In this document: positions 8,602 to 16,550 of the stretch, piece by piece
Position numbering within the stretch: the first letter of the stretch is position 1
Layout of the letters: each line of letters opens with the position of its first letter
Assembly (NCBI RefSeq): GCF_039522365.1
Contig: NZ_BAAADJ010000014.1
Span: 114,010 to 178,009, forward strand
Direction of reading: 5' to 3'
DNA from: Bacillus carboniphilus
Lineage (GTDB): Bacteria; Bacillota; Bacilli; Bacillales; JC228
DNA: 64,000 nt
The notes under the pieces: generated by a model
What the model was told of the DNA's origin: nothing
What the model saw: the letters and a program-made list of their open reading frames with translations, nothing else
Databases searched by the model: none
Translations under genes and position numbers: made by a program

Positions 8602-9366
8602 GTGAAGGAATTGATAGGAAACAAGTCATTTCGTCTAATAAGTAGTGTACTCGTTATAGTCCTTGTAGGATGGGTGTTTTTTTTAAATAGAGAGTCTAGT
8701 CCTAAGAAAGTTGAACTCTATATAATGGCAGCTGCTAGCTTAACAGATGTGATCTCTGAAATTGAACAGAAATATGAGAAGAAAAACAACGAAGTAGATG
8801 TCATTACTATCTTTGCTTCCTCTGGTAAGCTTCAGAAACAAATTGAGCAGGGTGCGCCAGCTGACCTATTTATATCTGCTGGTAGGAAGCAAATGAAGGA
8901 GTTAGAGGAGAAAAGATATATAGAAGAAAGTACTTCTCTACTAGAAAACAAATTAGTATTGATTTCTAAAAATGATATGACGATAAAAGATCTTAAAAGT
9001 CCCGATATTGCCCATATCGCTATTGGGAATCCAGAAACAGTACCAGCAGGTGAATATGCGAAACAATTTTTATTGAAAGAAGGACTTATGCCCCAGCTTA
9101 ATTCTAAGTTTGTCCTTGCTGGTGATGTGAGACAAGTCGTTACCTATGTGGAAACAGGTAATACAGAAGTTGGATTTGTCTATAAAACAGATGTAAAAAG
9201 TAGCAGCGATTTAGACGTTGAAATTTTGAACACACCAACCTCAATTGAATACCCCATGGGTCTCATAAAGGGTCATCAATTTGAAACTCAGGAATTTTAT
9301 AATTGGCTTCAAGGAGAAGAAGCTGAAGACATTTTTAAGCAGTATGGCTTTGTAACTGATAACTAG
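8602..9366 (+). CDS. modA: molybdate ABC transporter substrate-binding protein
   Basis: ModA, about 254 residues, type II periplasmic-binding fold. The oxyanion-binding segments AAASLTDV, FASSGKLQKQIEQGAPADLFISA and AIGNPETVPAGEYA are typical. The N-terminus has one hydrophobic helix (SSVLVIVLVGWVFFL) but no lipobox cysteine, so it seems held by an uncleaved anchor instead of a lipid, which is unusual for a Gram-positive binding protein. GTG 8602 is preferred over TTG 8596 because GAGGG stands seven bases before it. Confidence 0.88.
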   Translation: MKELIGNKSFRLISSVLVIVLVGWVFFLNRESSPKKVELYIMAAASLTDVISEIEQKYEKKNNEVDVITIFASSGKLQKQIEQGAPADLFISAGRKQMKELEEKRYIEESTSLLENKLVLISKNDMTIKDLKSPDIAHIAIGNPETVPAGEYAKQFLLKEGLMPQLNSKFVLAGDVRQVVTYVETGNTEVGFVYKTDVKSSSDLDVEILNTPTSIEYPMGLIKGHQFETQEFYNWLQGEEAEDIFKQYGFVTDN

Positions 9367-9377
9367 GATGGTAGAAA

Positions 9378-10034
9378 ATGAACCAGTATGATTTTTGGTC
9401 CCCGATTATTGTGTCTCTACAAGTTACATTGGTGGCAAGTATAGTAGCTTTTATTTTAGCGTTATTTGCTTCTTGGATGATGAGGATTTATAGATTTCGA
9501 AGTAAGTCTATTGTAGAAACCATCATATTATTACCACTAGTTTTGCCTCCATCCGTTGTTGGGTTTGGGTTACTCGTATTATTCGGCCGGAACAGTTGGG
9601 TTGGAAGGGGATTTGAATGGTTATTTCATCAACCCATTATATTTACAAAGGGGGCTGCTGTACTCGCTGCGGTTGTGGTTGCATTTCCACTAATTTATAT
9701 GTCAATTAAAACAGGGTTTGATTCGATTGATTCAGAATATGAAGATGCCGCACGCTCAATGGGTGCTAATGAATGGAGTGTATTTAAATTTGTTTCTATC
9801 CCCTTAGCTTGGAGATCACTCCTAACTGGATATATTCTGGGATTTGCTCGAGGAATAGGTGAATTTGGTGCGACTCTAATGTTTGCTGGAAATATACCTG
9901 GAAAAACACAAACCATCCCAACTGCGATATATGTAGCGGTCGAATCAGGGAATATGACGCATGCCTATTATTGGGTCCTAACCATTGTTTTATTTTCGTT
10001 TTTATTACTATTCTGCAGCTTTAGAATGAAATAA
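9378..10034 (+). CDS. modB: molybdate ABC transporter permease
   Basis: ModB, 218 residues, about five membrane helices and the EAA loop EYEDAARSMGANEWSVFKFV that docks the ATPase. Follows modA by 12 bases. No modC-type ATPase gene follows; mobA comes next. An ATPase must be supplied from elsewhere or shared. Confidence 0.9.
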   Translation: MNQYDFWSPIIVSLQVTLVASIVAFILALFASWMMRIYRFRSKSIVETIILLPLVLPPSVVGFGLLVLFGRNSWVGRGFEWLFHQPIIFTKGAAVLAAVVVAFPLIYMSIKTGFDSIDSEYEDAARSMGANEWSVFKFVSIPLAWRSLLTGYILGFARGIGEFGATLMFAGNIPGKTQTIPTAIYVAVESGNMTHAYYWVLTIVLFSFLLLFCSFRMK

Positions 10035-10091
10035 AGTGATATGGACTATACTGGTGACAGCTGATACACCATCGTCAAAGGAATGAGAAAC

Positions 10092-10697
10092 ATGCTAACA
10101 GGTATCATCCTTGCTGGGGGTCAAAACCGGAGAATGGAAGGCAAGTTAAAAGCCTTACTGGAATTCAATAGTGAAAGTATTTTGGAGAGGCAATTGAGGG
10201 AAATGTATCGGGTTTGTGACGAAATTATCATTGTTTCAAATCAGCCAGACAGGATTCCGAAAGATGAGAGAATTCACCAAATTGTATCGGATAGAATCCC
10301 AGGTAAGGGACCTTTGAGTGGAATGCATGCTGGATTTGAAGCAGCTTCCAACTCCTACATTTGGGTAGTTGCCTGCGATATGCCGCTTATCTCAAACCAG
10401 GCAAGTATACTACTGCTTGATGAAATGAAAAAAGAAAATGCTGATGCGGCTATTCCATATATTGAAGATGGACTCCATCCTTTACATGGCGTATATCGAA
10501 GAGCTGTTGCTGCTAAAATAGAGTCGTCTCTAAAAAAGTCTGAGTATAAAGTTCAGGCCTTTTTACAGAAAATTCAATGCCAAATCATACCCGAAGAAGT
10601 TTTTATCGGAAATAGAATGGAAACCTCATTTGTGACGAATGTAAATACCCCTAGAGAATATAAGAATCTGCTGCAGAAGATGGAGGAATACGGATGA
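10092..10697 (+). CDS. mobA: molybdenum cofactor guanylyltransferase
   Basis: MobA, about 201 residues, adds GMP to Mo-molybdopterin to make the guanine dinucleotide used by DMSO-reductase-family enzymes. The GTP-binding signature LTGIILAGGQNRRMEGK is intact, followed by DRIPGKGPLSGM and the acidic VACDMP. ATG 10092 fits the AAAGGA site best. Its presence fits the molybdoenzyme of the next operon, which uses the bis-MGD cofactor. Confidence 0.92.
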   Translation: MLTGIILAGGQNRRMEGKLKALLEFNSESILERQLREMYRVCDEIIIVSNQPDRIPKDERIHQIVSDRIPGKGPLSGMHAGFEAASNSYIWVVACDMPLISNQASILLLDEMKKENADAAIPYIEDGLHPLHGVYRRAVAAKIESSLKKSEYKVQAFLQKIQCQIIPEEVFIGNRMETSFVTNVNTPREYKNLLQKMEEYG

Positions 10698-11206
10698 ATC
10701 ATCCATTTGTTTTACAAATCGTAGGATATAAAAATAGGGGGAAAACTACTTTAGTTTGTAAGCTTTTAGAACAGTTAAAAACTCAAGGATATCGTGTGGG
10801 TTCAATTAAACACGATGCCCATCAATTTGAAATGGACAAGCCCGGGAAAGATACATGGAAACATAGAGAAGCTGGAGCAGAAACTGTTGCTATTACATCA
10901 TCCACTCAAACTGCGATCATTATAGAGCGACCATCTTCTGTTCAGGAATTGTTAGAAAAAATGGGACACCTTGACTTTGTATTAGTGGAAGGGTTTAAAA
11001 ATGGACCATATCCTAAGATTACTATTCTAAAAGAAAAAGCAGATAAGGAGATGCTTCAAGAATTAACGAACGTGATTGGAGTGGCTAGTTGGATTCCGAT
11101 TGACATAGAGGCAGAGGAGCCAAAGGTATTTCCGATTGATGATATTGAGGGAATATTAAACGTTATCCAAAATGAAGTGAAGGCAGTAAAGAATTTTAAA
11201 GGGTAA
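10694..11206 (+). CDS. mobB: molybdopterin-guanine dinucleotide biosynthesis adaptor MobB
   Basis: MobB, 170 residues, a P-loop GTPase-like protein with GYKNRGKTTL as Walker A and SIKHDAHQFEMDKPGKDTWKHR nearby. It assists MobA. Overlaps mobA by four bases (ATGA) and ends the operon before a terminator. Confidence 0.92.
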   Translation: MNHPFVLQIVGYKNRGKTTLVCKLLEQLKTQGYRVGSIKHDAHQFEMDKPGKDTWKHREAGAETVAITSSTQTAIIIERPSSVQELLEKMGHLDFVLVEGFKNGPYPKITILKEKADKEMLQELTNVIGVASWIPIDIEAEEPKVFPIDDIEGILNVIQNEVKAVKNFKG

Positions 11207-11218
11207 ATGTAGATGAGT

Positions 11219-11257
11219 GGGTACTGTACATTGTGTATGGTGCCCTTTTTTGTTTTT
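11219..11257 (+). terminator. terminator of the molybdenum cofactor operon
   Basis: GGGTACTGTAC (11219-11229) pairs through several G-U pairs with GTATGGTGCCC (11235-11245); then TTTTTTGTTTTT. Confidence 0.8.
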
Positions 11258-11284
11258 ATCAGGGAAACAACATTTTAATAAATA

Positions 11285-11354
11285 GGGATTTTCCCACATC
11301 AAAATGGGGAAGTTCCCCGATAAAAAAATCACTTTCTTTTTCCTACAATGGATA
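11285..11354 (+). promoter_or_regulatory. nitrate reductase operon promoter with two GGG/CCC palindromes
   Basis: Two similar palindromes, GGGATTTTCCC (11285-11295) and GGGGAAGTTCCCC (11306-11318), have centres 22 bp apart, two helical turns. The second is 30 bp before the -10 hexamer TACAAT (11342-11347), so the centres sit at about -42 and -64 relative to a start near 11354. There is no -35 hexamer. From memory, NreC sites of staphylococci are also GGG-spacer-CCC inverted repeats. Assignment to the local NreC-like regulator is inference. Confidence 0.6.
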
Positions 11355-11410
11355 AAGAAAGTTTTTTATTGAAATCAGTATTTCCTTTAGATCACGAGGA
11401 GGATGTTAAG

Positions 11411-12496
11411 ATGCAGCAGGTTATCGAGGAAAATAAAACTAAGAAGTTAGGTAGCTTTGAACGAGCATTCGCATCGAAGTTTGCGAAATCCATGTTTTTA
11501 TCTTTATTTGGACTTTTTATTCTTTCGCTAATCGGAACGAGAATGTTTACACATATCGATTTAAACTTATACGGATATATGGTCGGAACGTTAGTGTTTT
11601 TAGGTGGATTCTTTTATCGCTTTATTTCTTGGGGTGAACGACCACCAACAAAAATCATATTAAAAAAGGGAATAAAGCTTCTCTTTAGAAAGTCAACTCC
11701 AAAGACATCGGTAGAGCATTTAGGAACTTATCGTTTTATTTGGAATCGGGGTTTTTACCGTTGGGCACAGCATATGTTCATTGGCTGGGGTTGTATTCTT
11801 GCCATTTTAGTTACATTCCCACTTGTATTTGGATGGATGTATTTCACGATGGATGAGAATGGGATGTACACAGTCGTTGCCATGGGGATGGATTTAATTC
11901 AGATTAAGGCAGATGGAATCATTGCTTGGTTTTCTTATAATGCTTTAAATATTTCAGCCGTAATGGTTATCACAGGGGTTTGTATGGCTTTATATCGTCG
12001 TTTGAAAAATATGCAGGCACGTGCGGAACAAACATTCATTTATGATTTTTTACCACTTTACTTATTACTTCTAGTTAGTATCACAGGTTTATTACTCACT
12101 GTTCAAAACGTCTTTTTACATGGATTTGGACAGCCAACGATGTCGTTAATTCATCAGTTTTCTGTGATTGTTACCCTAATCTACTTACCATTTGGAAAAC
12201 TGGCTCATATTCCATTCCGACCAATGAGTGTTTTTGCGAAAAACTATAGAGAACATTACGGGGAACAGGGAATGAAGGAATGTAAAGTTTGCGGAACTCA
12301 CTTCGTATCAATCGAACAATCAGATGATGTTAGAGATGTCCTAGGTCAAAATGCAATGAATTTTGATATGAATGATGGTTTTAACTTAGCTGAATTATGC
12401 TTACCTTGCCGAAGAAAATATCGAATTTCTAGATTTTCAGGAGTCCCAACACACGAATTCAAAGTAAAAGAGGCGAACCAGAATGCAAAGGGATAA
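11411..12496 (+). CDS. NarI-like cytochrome b membrane subunit with C-terminal Cys-pair domain
   Basis: An integral membrane protein of about 361 residues with five to six helices. Histidines placed for heme b ligation occur in YRWAQHMF, LHGFGQPTMSLIHQF and GKLAHIPFRP; the last two resemble the NarI/HdrE heme region. After the membrane part comes a cytoplasmic tail with CKVCG and CLPCR pairs that could form a zinc or rubredoxin-like site. ATG 11411 has a perfect GAGGAGG; the upstream ATG 11348 overlaps the likely transcription start and has no site. Probable menaquinol dehydrogenase subunit for the molybdoenzyme encoded next, overlapping by 14 bases. Confidence 0.75.
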   Translation: MQQVIEENKTKKLGSFERAFASKFAKSMFLSLFGLFILSLIGTRMFTHIDLNLYGYMVGTLVFLGGFFYRFISWGERPPTKIILKKGIKLLFRKSTPKTSVEHLGTYRFIWNRGFYRWAQHMFIGWGCILAILVTFPLVFGWMYFTMDENGMYTVVAMGMDLIQIKADGIIAWFSYNALNISAVMVITGVCMALYRRLKNMQARAEQTFIYDFLPLYLLLLVSITGLLLTVQNVFLHGFGQPTMSLIHQFSVIVTLIYLPFGKLAHIPFRPMSVFAKNYREHYGEQGMKECKVCGTHFVSIEQSDDVRDVLGQNAMNFDMNDGFNLAELCLPCRRKYRISRFSGVPTHEFKVKEANQNAKG

Positions 12497-14663
12497 ATTT
12501 TTTAGAGAAATAGAAAATGTAAGACATCCAAATGAAAAACTCATTAAAACTCATTGTAGCTACTGTGGGATGCAGTGTGGAATGAATTTACGAGTAGACA
12601 CCACAACAAACAAAATCATTGGTGTAGAACCTCGATATGATTGGCCTGTAACGGTCGGGAAAATGTGTCCGAAAGGCGTCACAGCTTATCAACAAACGAA
12701 TCATAAAGACCGAATTCTAAAGCCACTTATTCGCGATGATGCGTCTAAAAAGGGAACAAAAGAAGGTTTCCGTGAGGCTTCATGGGAAGCGGCCTACGAT
12801 TTAATTGCCAAAAACTTTAACAAGCTCCAACAAGAATATGGGAAGGATTCACTCTCTGTTTTCAGTGGTGTATCTATGACGAATGAGAAGTGTTATTTAA
12901 CAGGGAAGTTTGCAAGAGTTGCACTTCAAACACGATACATCGATTACAATGGTCGTTTTTGTATGTCAAGTGCCGCTGGTGGATTCCTTCGCTCTTTTGG
13001 AGTAGACCGAGGCTCCACTTTACCTTGGACCGATATTCACGAAACGGACTGCTTATTTATAGCTGGAAGTAATACGGCAGAGTGCCATCCAACTTCCATG
13101 TTCCGTATTTGGGAAGTTCAAAGTAGAGGTGGCTACCTGATCGTCGTCGATCCTAGAGAAACGCCGATAGCCAGAAGAGCAGATCTCCACTTAGATTTAA
13201 AACCGGGTACTGACTTAGCGTTAGCAAACGGTATTGTTCATCAACTGATTGAAATGGGCTATATCGACGAAGAGTTCATTAACAAGCATACAAATGGATT
13301 TGAAGAAACGAAGGAACTAGTTAAAGATTTTACACCAGAAAATACAAGCGAAATTACGGGAGTTGGCGTAGAAAAAATCATTCGTGCAGCAGAAATCTAT
13401 GGGAAAGCTCCAAATGCAGTGGTTATGTTCGCTAGAGGGATTGAACAACAGCACAAGGGCGTTGATAACGTTTCTGGATATGTAAACATGGCTCTTGTTA
13501 CAGGGAAAATTGGTCGTCCTAAATCAGGCGTTGCAACGTTTACAGGACAAGGAAATGGGCAAGGTGGTCGAGAGCACGGACAAAAATCAGATCTACTACC
13601 TGGATACAGAAAAATTACAAATCCCGAGCATGTAAAAGAAGTATGTAATGTTTGGGGGATTAGTCCGGAGGAAATGCCTCAAGCGGGTGTTTCAGCCTAT
13701 GAAATGTTTGAGCTAATGCAGCAAAAGACGATTCGCGGTTTATATCTCTTATGCTCTAATCCAGCTGTATCTGCACCAAATCTAAACTTTGTTCGCTCCG
13801 CTTTGAAAGACCTAGATTTCATGGTTTGTTCAGACTTTTATTTATCAGAGTCTGCTGAATTTGCAGATGTCATTCTACCATCTGTTACTTGGTCTGAGGA
13901 CGAAGGTACTGTAACAAATATTGAAGGACGAATTATAAAGATTAACAAAGCACAGGAACCGTTGGGTGAGTCTAAACCAGACTGGCAGATTCAAGTAGAA
14001 CTTGCTGAAAAATTAGGAAGAGGCGACTATTTCCGCCACTTAAAAACAGCTAGAGATGTAGCTGATGAATTCCGACTTGCATCCAAAGGTGGGTATGCAG
14101 ATTACTACGGTGCTACTTGGGAGAAAATCGACAAACAAGATGGAGTGTTCTGGCCATGCCGGGATGATGAAGATCCAGGAACACCTCATATGTTCTTAGA
14201 TAAGAAGTTCTATCATCCAGATGGAAAAGCGAAAATTTGTGCACTACCTTACCGTCCACCAGCTGAAGAGCCATGTGAGGATTACCCTATTAGATTAACA
14301 ACAGGACGTGTGGTGTATCACTATTTGTCTGGTAACCAAACTCGTAGAATTCCATTTTTAAAGGATATGTGCCCAGAGCCTTATGTTGAGGTACATCCAG
14401 AACTGGCAGAAAAATATGGTATTACTCATGAAGAAAGAGTTCAATTGTTTACACGTAGAGGTAAAGCTGTCTATAAAGTCAAAATTACGGAAGCAATTCG
14501 GAAGGATACAGTCTTTGTTCCTTACCATTTTGGACACGATGAATCTATCAACCTTTTAACAATTGCAGCACTAGACCCGATTTCTCGTATGCCTGAATTC
14601 AAGGCATGTGCAGCTCAAATTAAAAAACTAGAAACACAACAAGAAGTGAAGGAGGCGCACTAA
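12483..14663 (+). CDS. Nas/Nap-type nitrate reductase catalytic subunit
   Basis: A 726-residue DMSO-reductase-family enzyme binding bis-MGD. Four cysteines near the start (CSYCGMQCGMN and GKMCPKG) bind a [4Fe-4S] cluster. NGRFCMSSAAGG gives the molybdenum-ligand cysteine typical of assimilatory NasA/NasC and NapA, and GSNTAECHPT is also a nitrate-reductase feature. No Tat or Sec signal, so it is cytoplasmic. It is not NarG (about 1200 residues, Asp ligand). Co-transcription with a cytochrome b and a NarK gene points to respiratory use of nitrate. A formate dehydrogenase or other oxidoreductase is less likely but not excluded. Confidence 0.82.
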   Translation: MQRDKFFREIENVRHPNEKLIKTHCSYCGMQCGMNLRVDTTTNKIIGVEPRYDWPVTVGKMCPKGVTAYQQTNHKDRILKPLIRDDASKKGTKEGFREASWEAAYDLIAKNFNKLQQEYGKDSLSVFSGVSMTNEKCYLTGKFARVALQTRYIDYNGRFCMSSAAGGFLRSFGVDRGSTLPWTDIHETDCLFIAGSNTAECHPTSMFRIWEVQSRGGYLIVVDPRETPIARRADLHLDLKPGTDLALANGIVHQLIEMGYIDEEFINKHTNGFEETKELVKDFTPENTSEITGVGVEKIIRAAEIYGKAPNAVVMFARGIEQQHKGVDNVSGYVNMALVTGKIGRPKSGVATFTGQGNGQGGREHGQKSDLLPGYRKITNPEHVKEVCNVWGISPEEMPQAGVSAYEMFELMQQKTIRGLYLLCSNPAVSAPNLNFVRSALKDLDFMVCSDFYLSESAEFADVILPSVTWSEDEGTVTNIEGRIIKINKAQEPLGESKPDWQIQVELAEKLGRGDYFRHLKTARDVADEFRLASKGGYADYYGATWEKIDKQDGVFWPCRDDEDPGTPHMFLDKKFYHPDGKAKICALPYRPPAEEPCEDYPIRLTTGRVVYHYLSGNQTRRIPFLKDMCPEPYVEVHPELAEKYGITHEERVQLFTRRGKAVYKVKITEAIRKDTVFVPYHFGHDESINLLTIAALDPISRMPEFKACAAQIKKLETQQEVKEAH

Positions 14664-15223
14664 TGGGTAGAAAACTTTATCTCGAATTAGAAAATTGTAT
14701 TGGATGTCGTTCCTGTCTTGCCGCATGTACGCAATGTGGTGGTCACGACCAAAGAAACCGAAATTATGTACTGGATGTAAATCCGCTCGTCAATAGACAG
14801 ACAATGCCGTTGATGTGCCTTCACTGTGAAAACCCGGCTTGCGCTAGAAGTTGTCCAGCTCAGGCCATTCAAATTCATGAAACAGGAGCGGTTCTTTCAG
14901 CTCTTGTAGAAAAATGTATTGGATGCCAAAACTGTACGATTGCGTGTCCATACGGAATACCAAAGTTTGATGAAGAACAAAACCTCATGTATAAATGTGA
15001 CCTTTGTATAGATCGTACAAAAGACGATATTCCACCGATGTGTGCGAGTGTTTGTCCTTCCAATACATTGCAATGGTTAACAGAAGAAGAAATAGAAGCA
15101 AAGCAAAAACGCCATGATTTAGACAATAACAAATGGGTTACGAGTATGCCTTACCTGGAAGGAAACACAAATGTGAAAGTGAATCTACCAGGTATTCTTC
15201 AAGGAACTGAAAAACTATTTTAA
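14663..15223 (+). CDS. four-cluster [4Fe-4S] ferredoxin subunit (DmsB/NrfC/HybA type)
   Basis: A 186-residue electron-transfer subunit with four cysteine groups: CIGCRSCLAAC, CLHCENPACARSC, CIGCQNCTIACPYG and CDLC with a later CASVCP. This is the beta subunit type that wires a molybdoenzyme to a membrane anchor. No signal peptide, so it stays in the cytoplasm with the catalytic subunit. ATG overlaps the preceding stop; GGAGG upstream. Confidence 0.92.
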   Translation: MGRKLYLELENCIGCRSCLAACTQCGGHDQRNRNYVLDVNPLVNRQTMPLMCLHCENPACARSCPAQAIQIHETGAVLSALVEKCIGCQNCTIACPYGIPKFDEEQNLMYKCDLCIDRTKDDIPPMCASVCPSNTLQWLTEEEIEAKQKRHDLDNNKWVTSMPYLEGNTNVKVNLPGILQGTEKLF

Positions 15224-15260
15224 TGTTTTTCTATCATGATGTAACAAAGGAGTGAGTCAG

Positions 15261-15782
15261 ATGGGGAAAAACGATCAAGTCCCATTTTATGAAGATAACT
15301 ATACACATAATATAAATCGAAATAATGAGAGAAGCCTAGACCGAAGAGGATTTATGAAGACAATGGTAGGTGCAGCAGGTCTGTTCGCTATTTCAACACT
15401 ACCATGGGGTGCAGTAGCTGCAAAAGAGCTACTCTCTCTAGGAGATAAAGAGTATCCAAGTAAAGCAATTGTTAAGGTTAGCCATTTACCTGTAGGGGAA
15501 TCCGTTCAATTTAAATATCCGGGTGATCATGACGATGCGATTTTAATCCGACTTGCAGAAAATGAATATAGAGCTTATCAGAATGCATGTACTCACCTTA
15601 GATGCCCTGTGTTCTGGGACAAAAATGAAGGGGATATGATTTGTCCATGTCACCACGGGAAATTTGACGTGAAAACCGGTGCAGCTATTGCTGGACCACC
15701 GAGAAGGCCGCTTCCAGAGATAAAAGTAAAAGTAGAAGGTGACACAGTATACGCAACAAGGGTGAAACGTTATGAAGCGTAG
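15261..15782 (+). CDS. Tat-exported Rieske [2Fe-2S] protein
   Basis: A 173-residue Rieske protein. The N-terminus carries a twin-arginine motif (SLDRRGFMK) before a hydrophobic stretch, so the folded domain is on the outer face of the membrane, probably retained by the helix. Cluster motifs are CTHLRC and CPCHHGKFD. AAAGGAG eight bases before the ATG. Inside an operon for a cytoplasmic molybdoenzyme this is odd: canonical nitrate reductases have no Rieske subunit, so it suggests a bc-like quinol-oxidising site in the complex. Confidence 0.9.
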   Translation: MGKNDQVPFYEDNYTHNINRNNERSLDRRGFMKTMVGAAGLFAISTLPWGAVAAKELLSLGDKEYPSKAIVKVSHLPVGESVQFKYPGDHDDAILIRLAENEYRAYQNACTHLRCPVFWDKNEGDMICPCHHGKFDVKTGAAIAGPPRRPLPEIKVKVEGDTVYATRVKRYEA

Positions 15783-15978
15783 TTACCGTGGAGTTTTATT
15801 ATTACTAATTGTACTAATGCTTAACATCATTATTACTCAAAAGGCAGTTTTCCATTTCTACTATGAAAATTATAGCACTACCATTTTCTTGGCCACTTTG
15901 AACGTCATTCTTTTTCCACTAGCTTTATGGATTTATAAAAAAGAAAAGAATCCAGATAAGGGGGTCATAAAAAAATGA
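15772..15978 (+). CDS. small membrane protein of the reductase operon
   Basis: A 68-residue protein with two predicted membrane helices (RGVLLLLIVLMLNIII and STTIFLATLNVILFPLALWIY) and a basic C-terminus. Overlaps the Rieske gene by 11 bases and the next gene by four, so it is clearly part of the operon. No family recognised; an assembly or anchoring role for the Rieske/cytochrome b complex is only an inference from context. Confidence 0.75.
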   Translation: MKRSYRGVLLLLIVLMLNIIITQKAVFHFYYENYSTTIFLATLNVILFPLALWIYKKEKNPDKGVIKK

Positions 15979-16280
15979 AAAGTGAAGTATTTATCGATTT
16001 TTGCTTTATTCGCAAGCCGGAAGGGAATTTTAAACAAGTCATTTTGGACTCATTTGCCCAGCTATTTGAAAAATCTCTACACTGGTATGCCAGTGAAAAA
16101 ATGACTGAAGAAATGGAACTTGTATTAGCAGAGGTTAAGGGAATGGGGAAGTTTCAGTCTGAAGAAGAAGTGATGGATTACTTGGAAGCACATGCGCCAA
16201 TGGAATTTTGGGGATGGCTACAAGGTTATCAAATAAATGTATATCCGAACACAAAGGGGTGCAAAAGCTGTGGTACCTAG
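15975..16280 (+). CDS. unknown cytoplasmic protein of the reductase operon
   Basis: A 101-residue soluble, mostly helical protein ending in CKSCGT, which is a possible metal or disulfide motif. It is acidic and has no membrane segment. Overlap with both neighbours by a few bases marks it as co-translated. Its place after the structural subunits is where chaperones such as NarJ or TorD are found in other molybdoenzyme operons, but it is much shorter than those and shares no motif I can see. Confidence 0.7.
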   Translation: MKSEVFIDFCFIRKPEGNFKQVILDSFAQLFEKSLHWYASEKMTEEMELVLAEVKGMGKFQSEEEVMDYLEAHAPMEFWGWLQGYQINVYPNTKGCKSCGT

Positions 16281-16545
16281 TTCTTTTGAAAAATTAAAAA
16301 AATATGTTGAAACCCCTATAGAAGTTTCGATTGAGGGGTTAGATGGGGAGGAAAAGGGTCCTTCTGTACAAAAAAAGCTATCAAAGGTAGCGATGTGTCC
16401 TGATGAGACCCATGTACGGATTTATTTCGATCCATTTTATTTTATTGCAATTCCTGTATCAAGTAATGTCCATTGGTCAGGAAACGAATTCAGGGCATTC
16501 GATAGTGAACGTGGTTTATTTTATTGCATCAAGAGAGGAGCATAA
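16270..16545 (+). CDS. unknown protein of the reductase operon
   Basis: About 91 residues from a GTG at 16270, which has AAGGGGTG eight bases upstream and overlaps the previous stop by 11 bases. A longer frame from ATG 16237 lies inside the preceding gene and lacks a binding site. The protein is soluble, with a beta-rich segment (THVRIYFDPFYFIAIPVSS). Not recognised. Confidence 0.65.
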   Translation: MVPSSFEKLKKYVETPIEVSIEGLDGEEKGPSVQKKLSKVAMCPDETHVRIYFDPFYFIAIPVSSNVHWSGNEFRAFDSERGLFYCIKRGA

Positions 16546-16550
16546 AAAGG

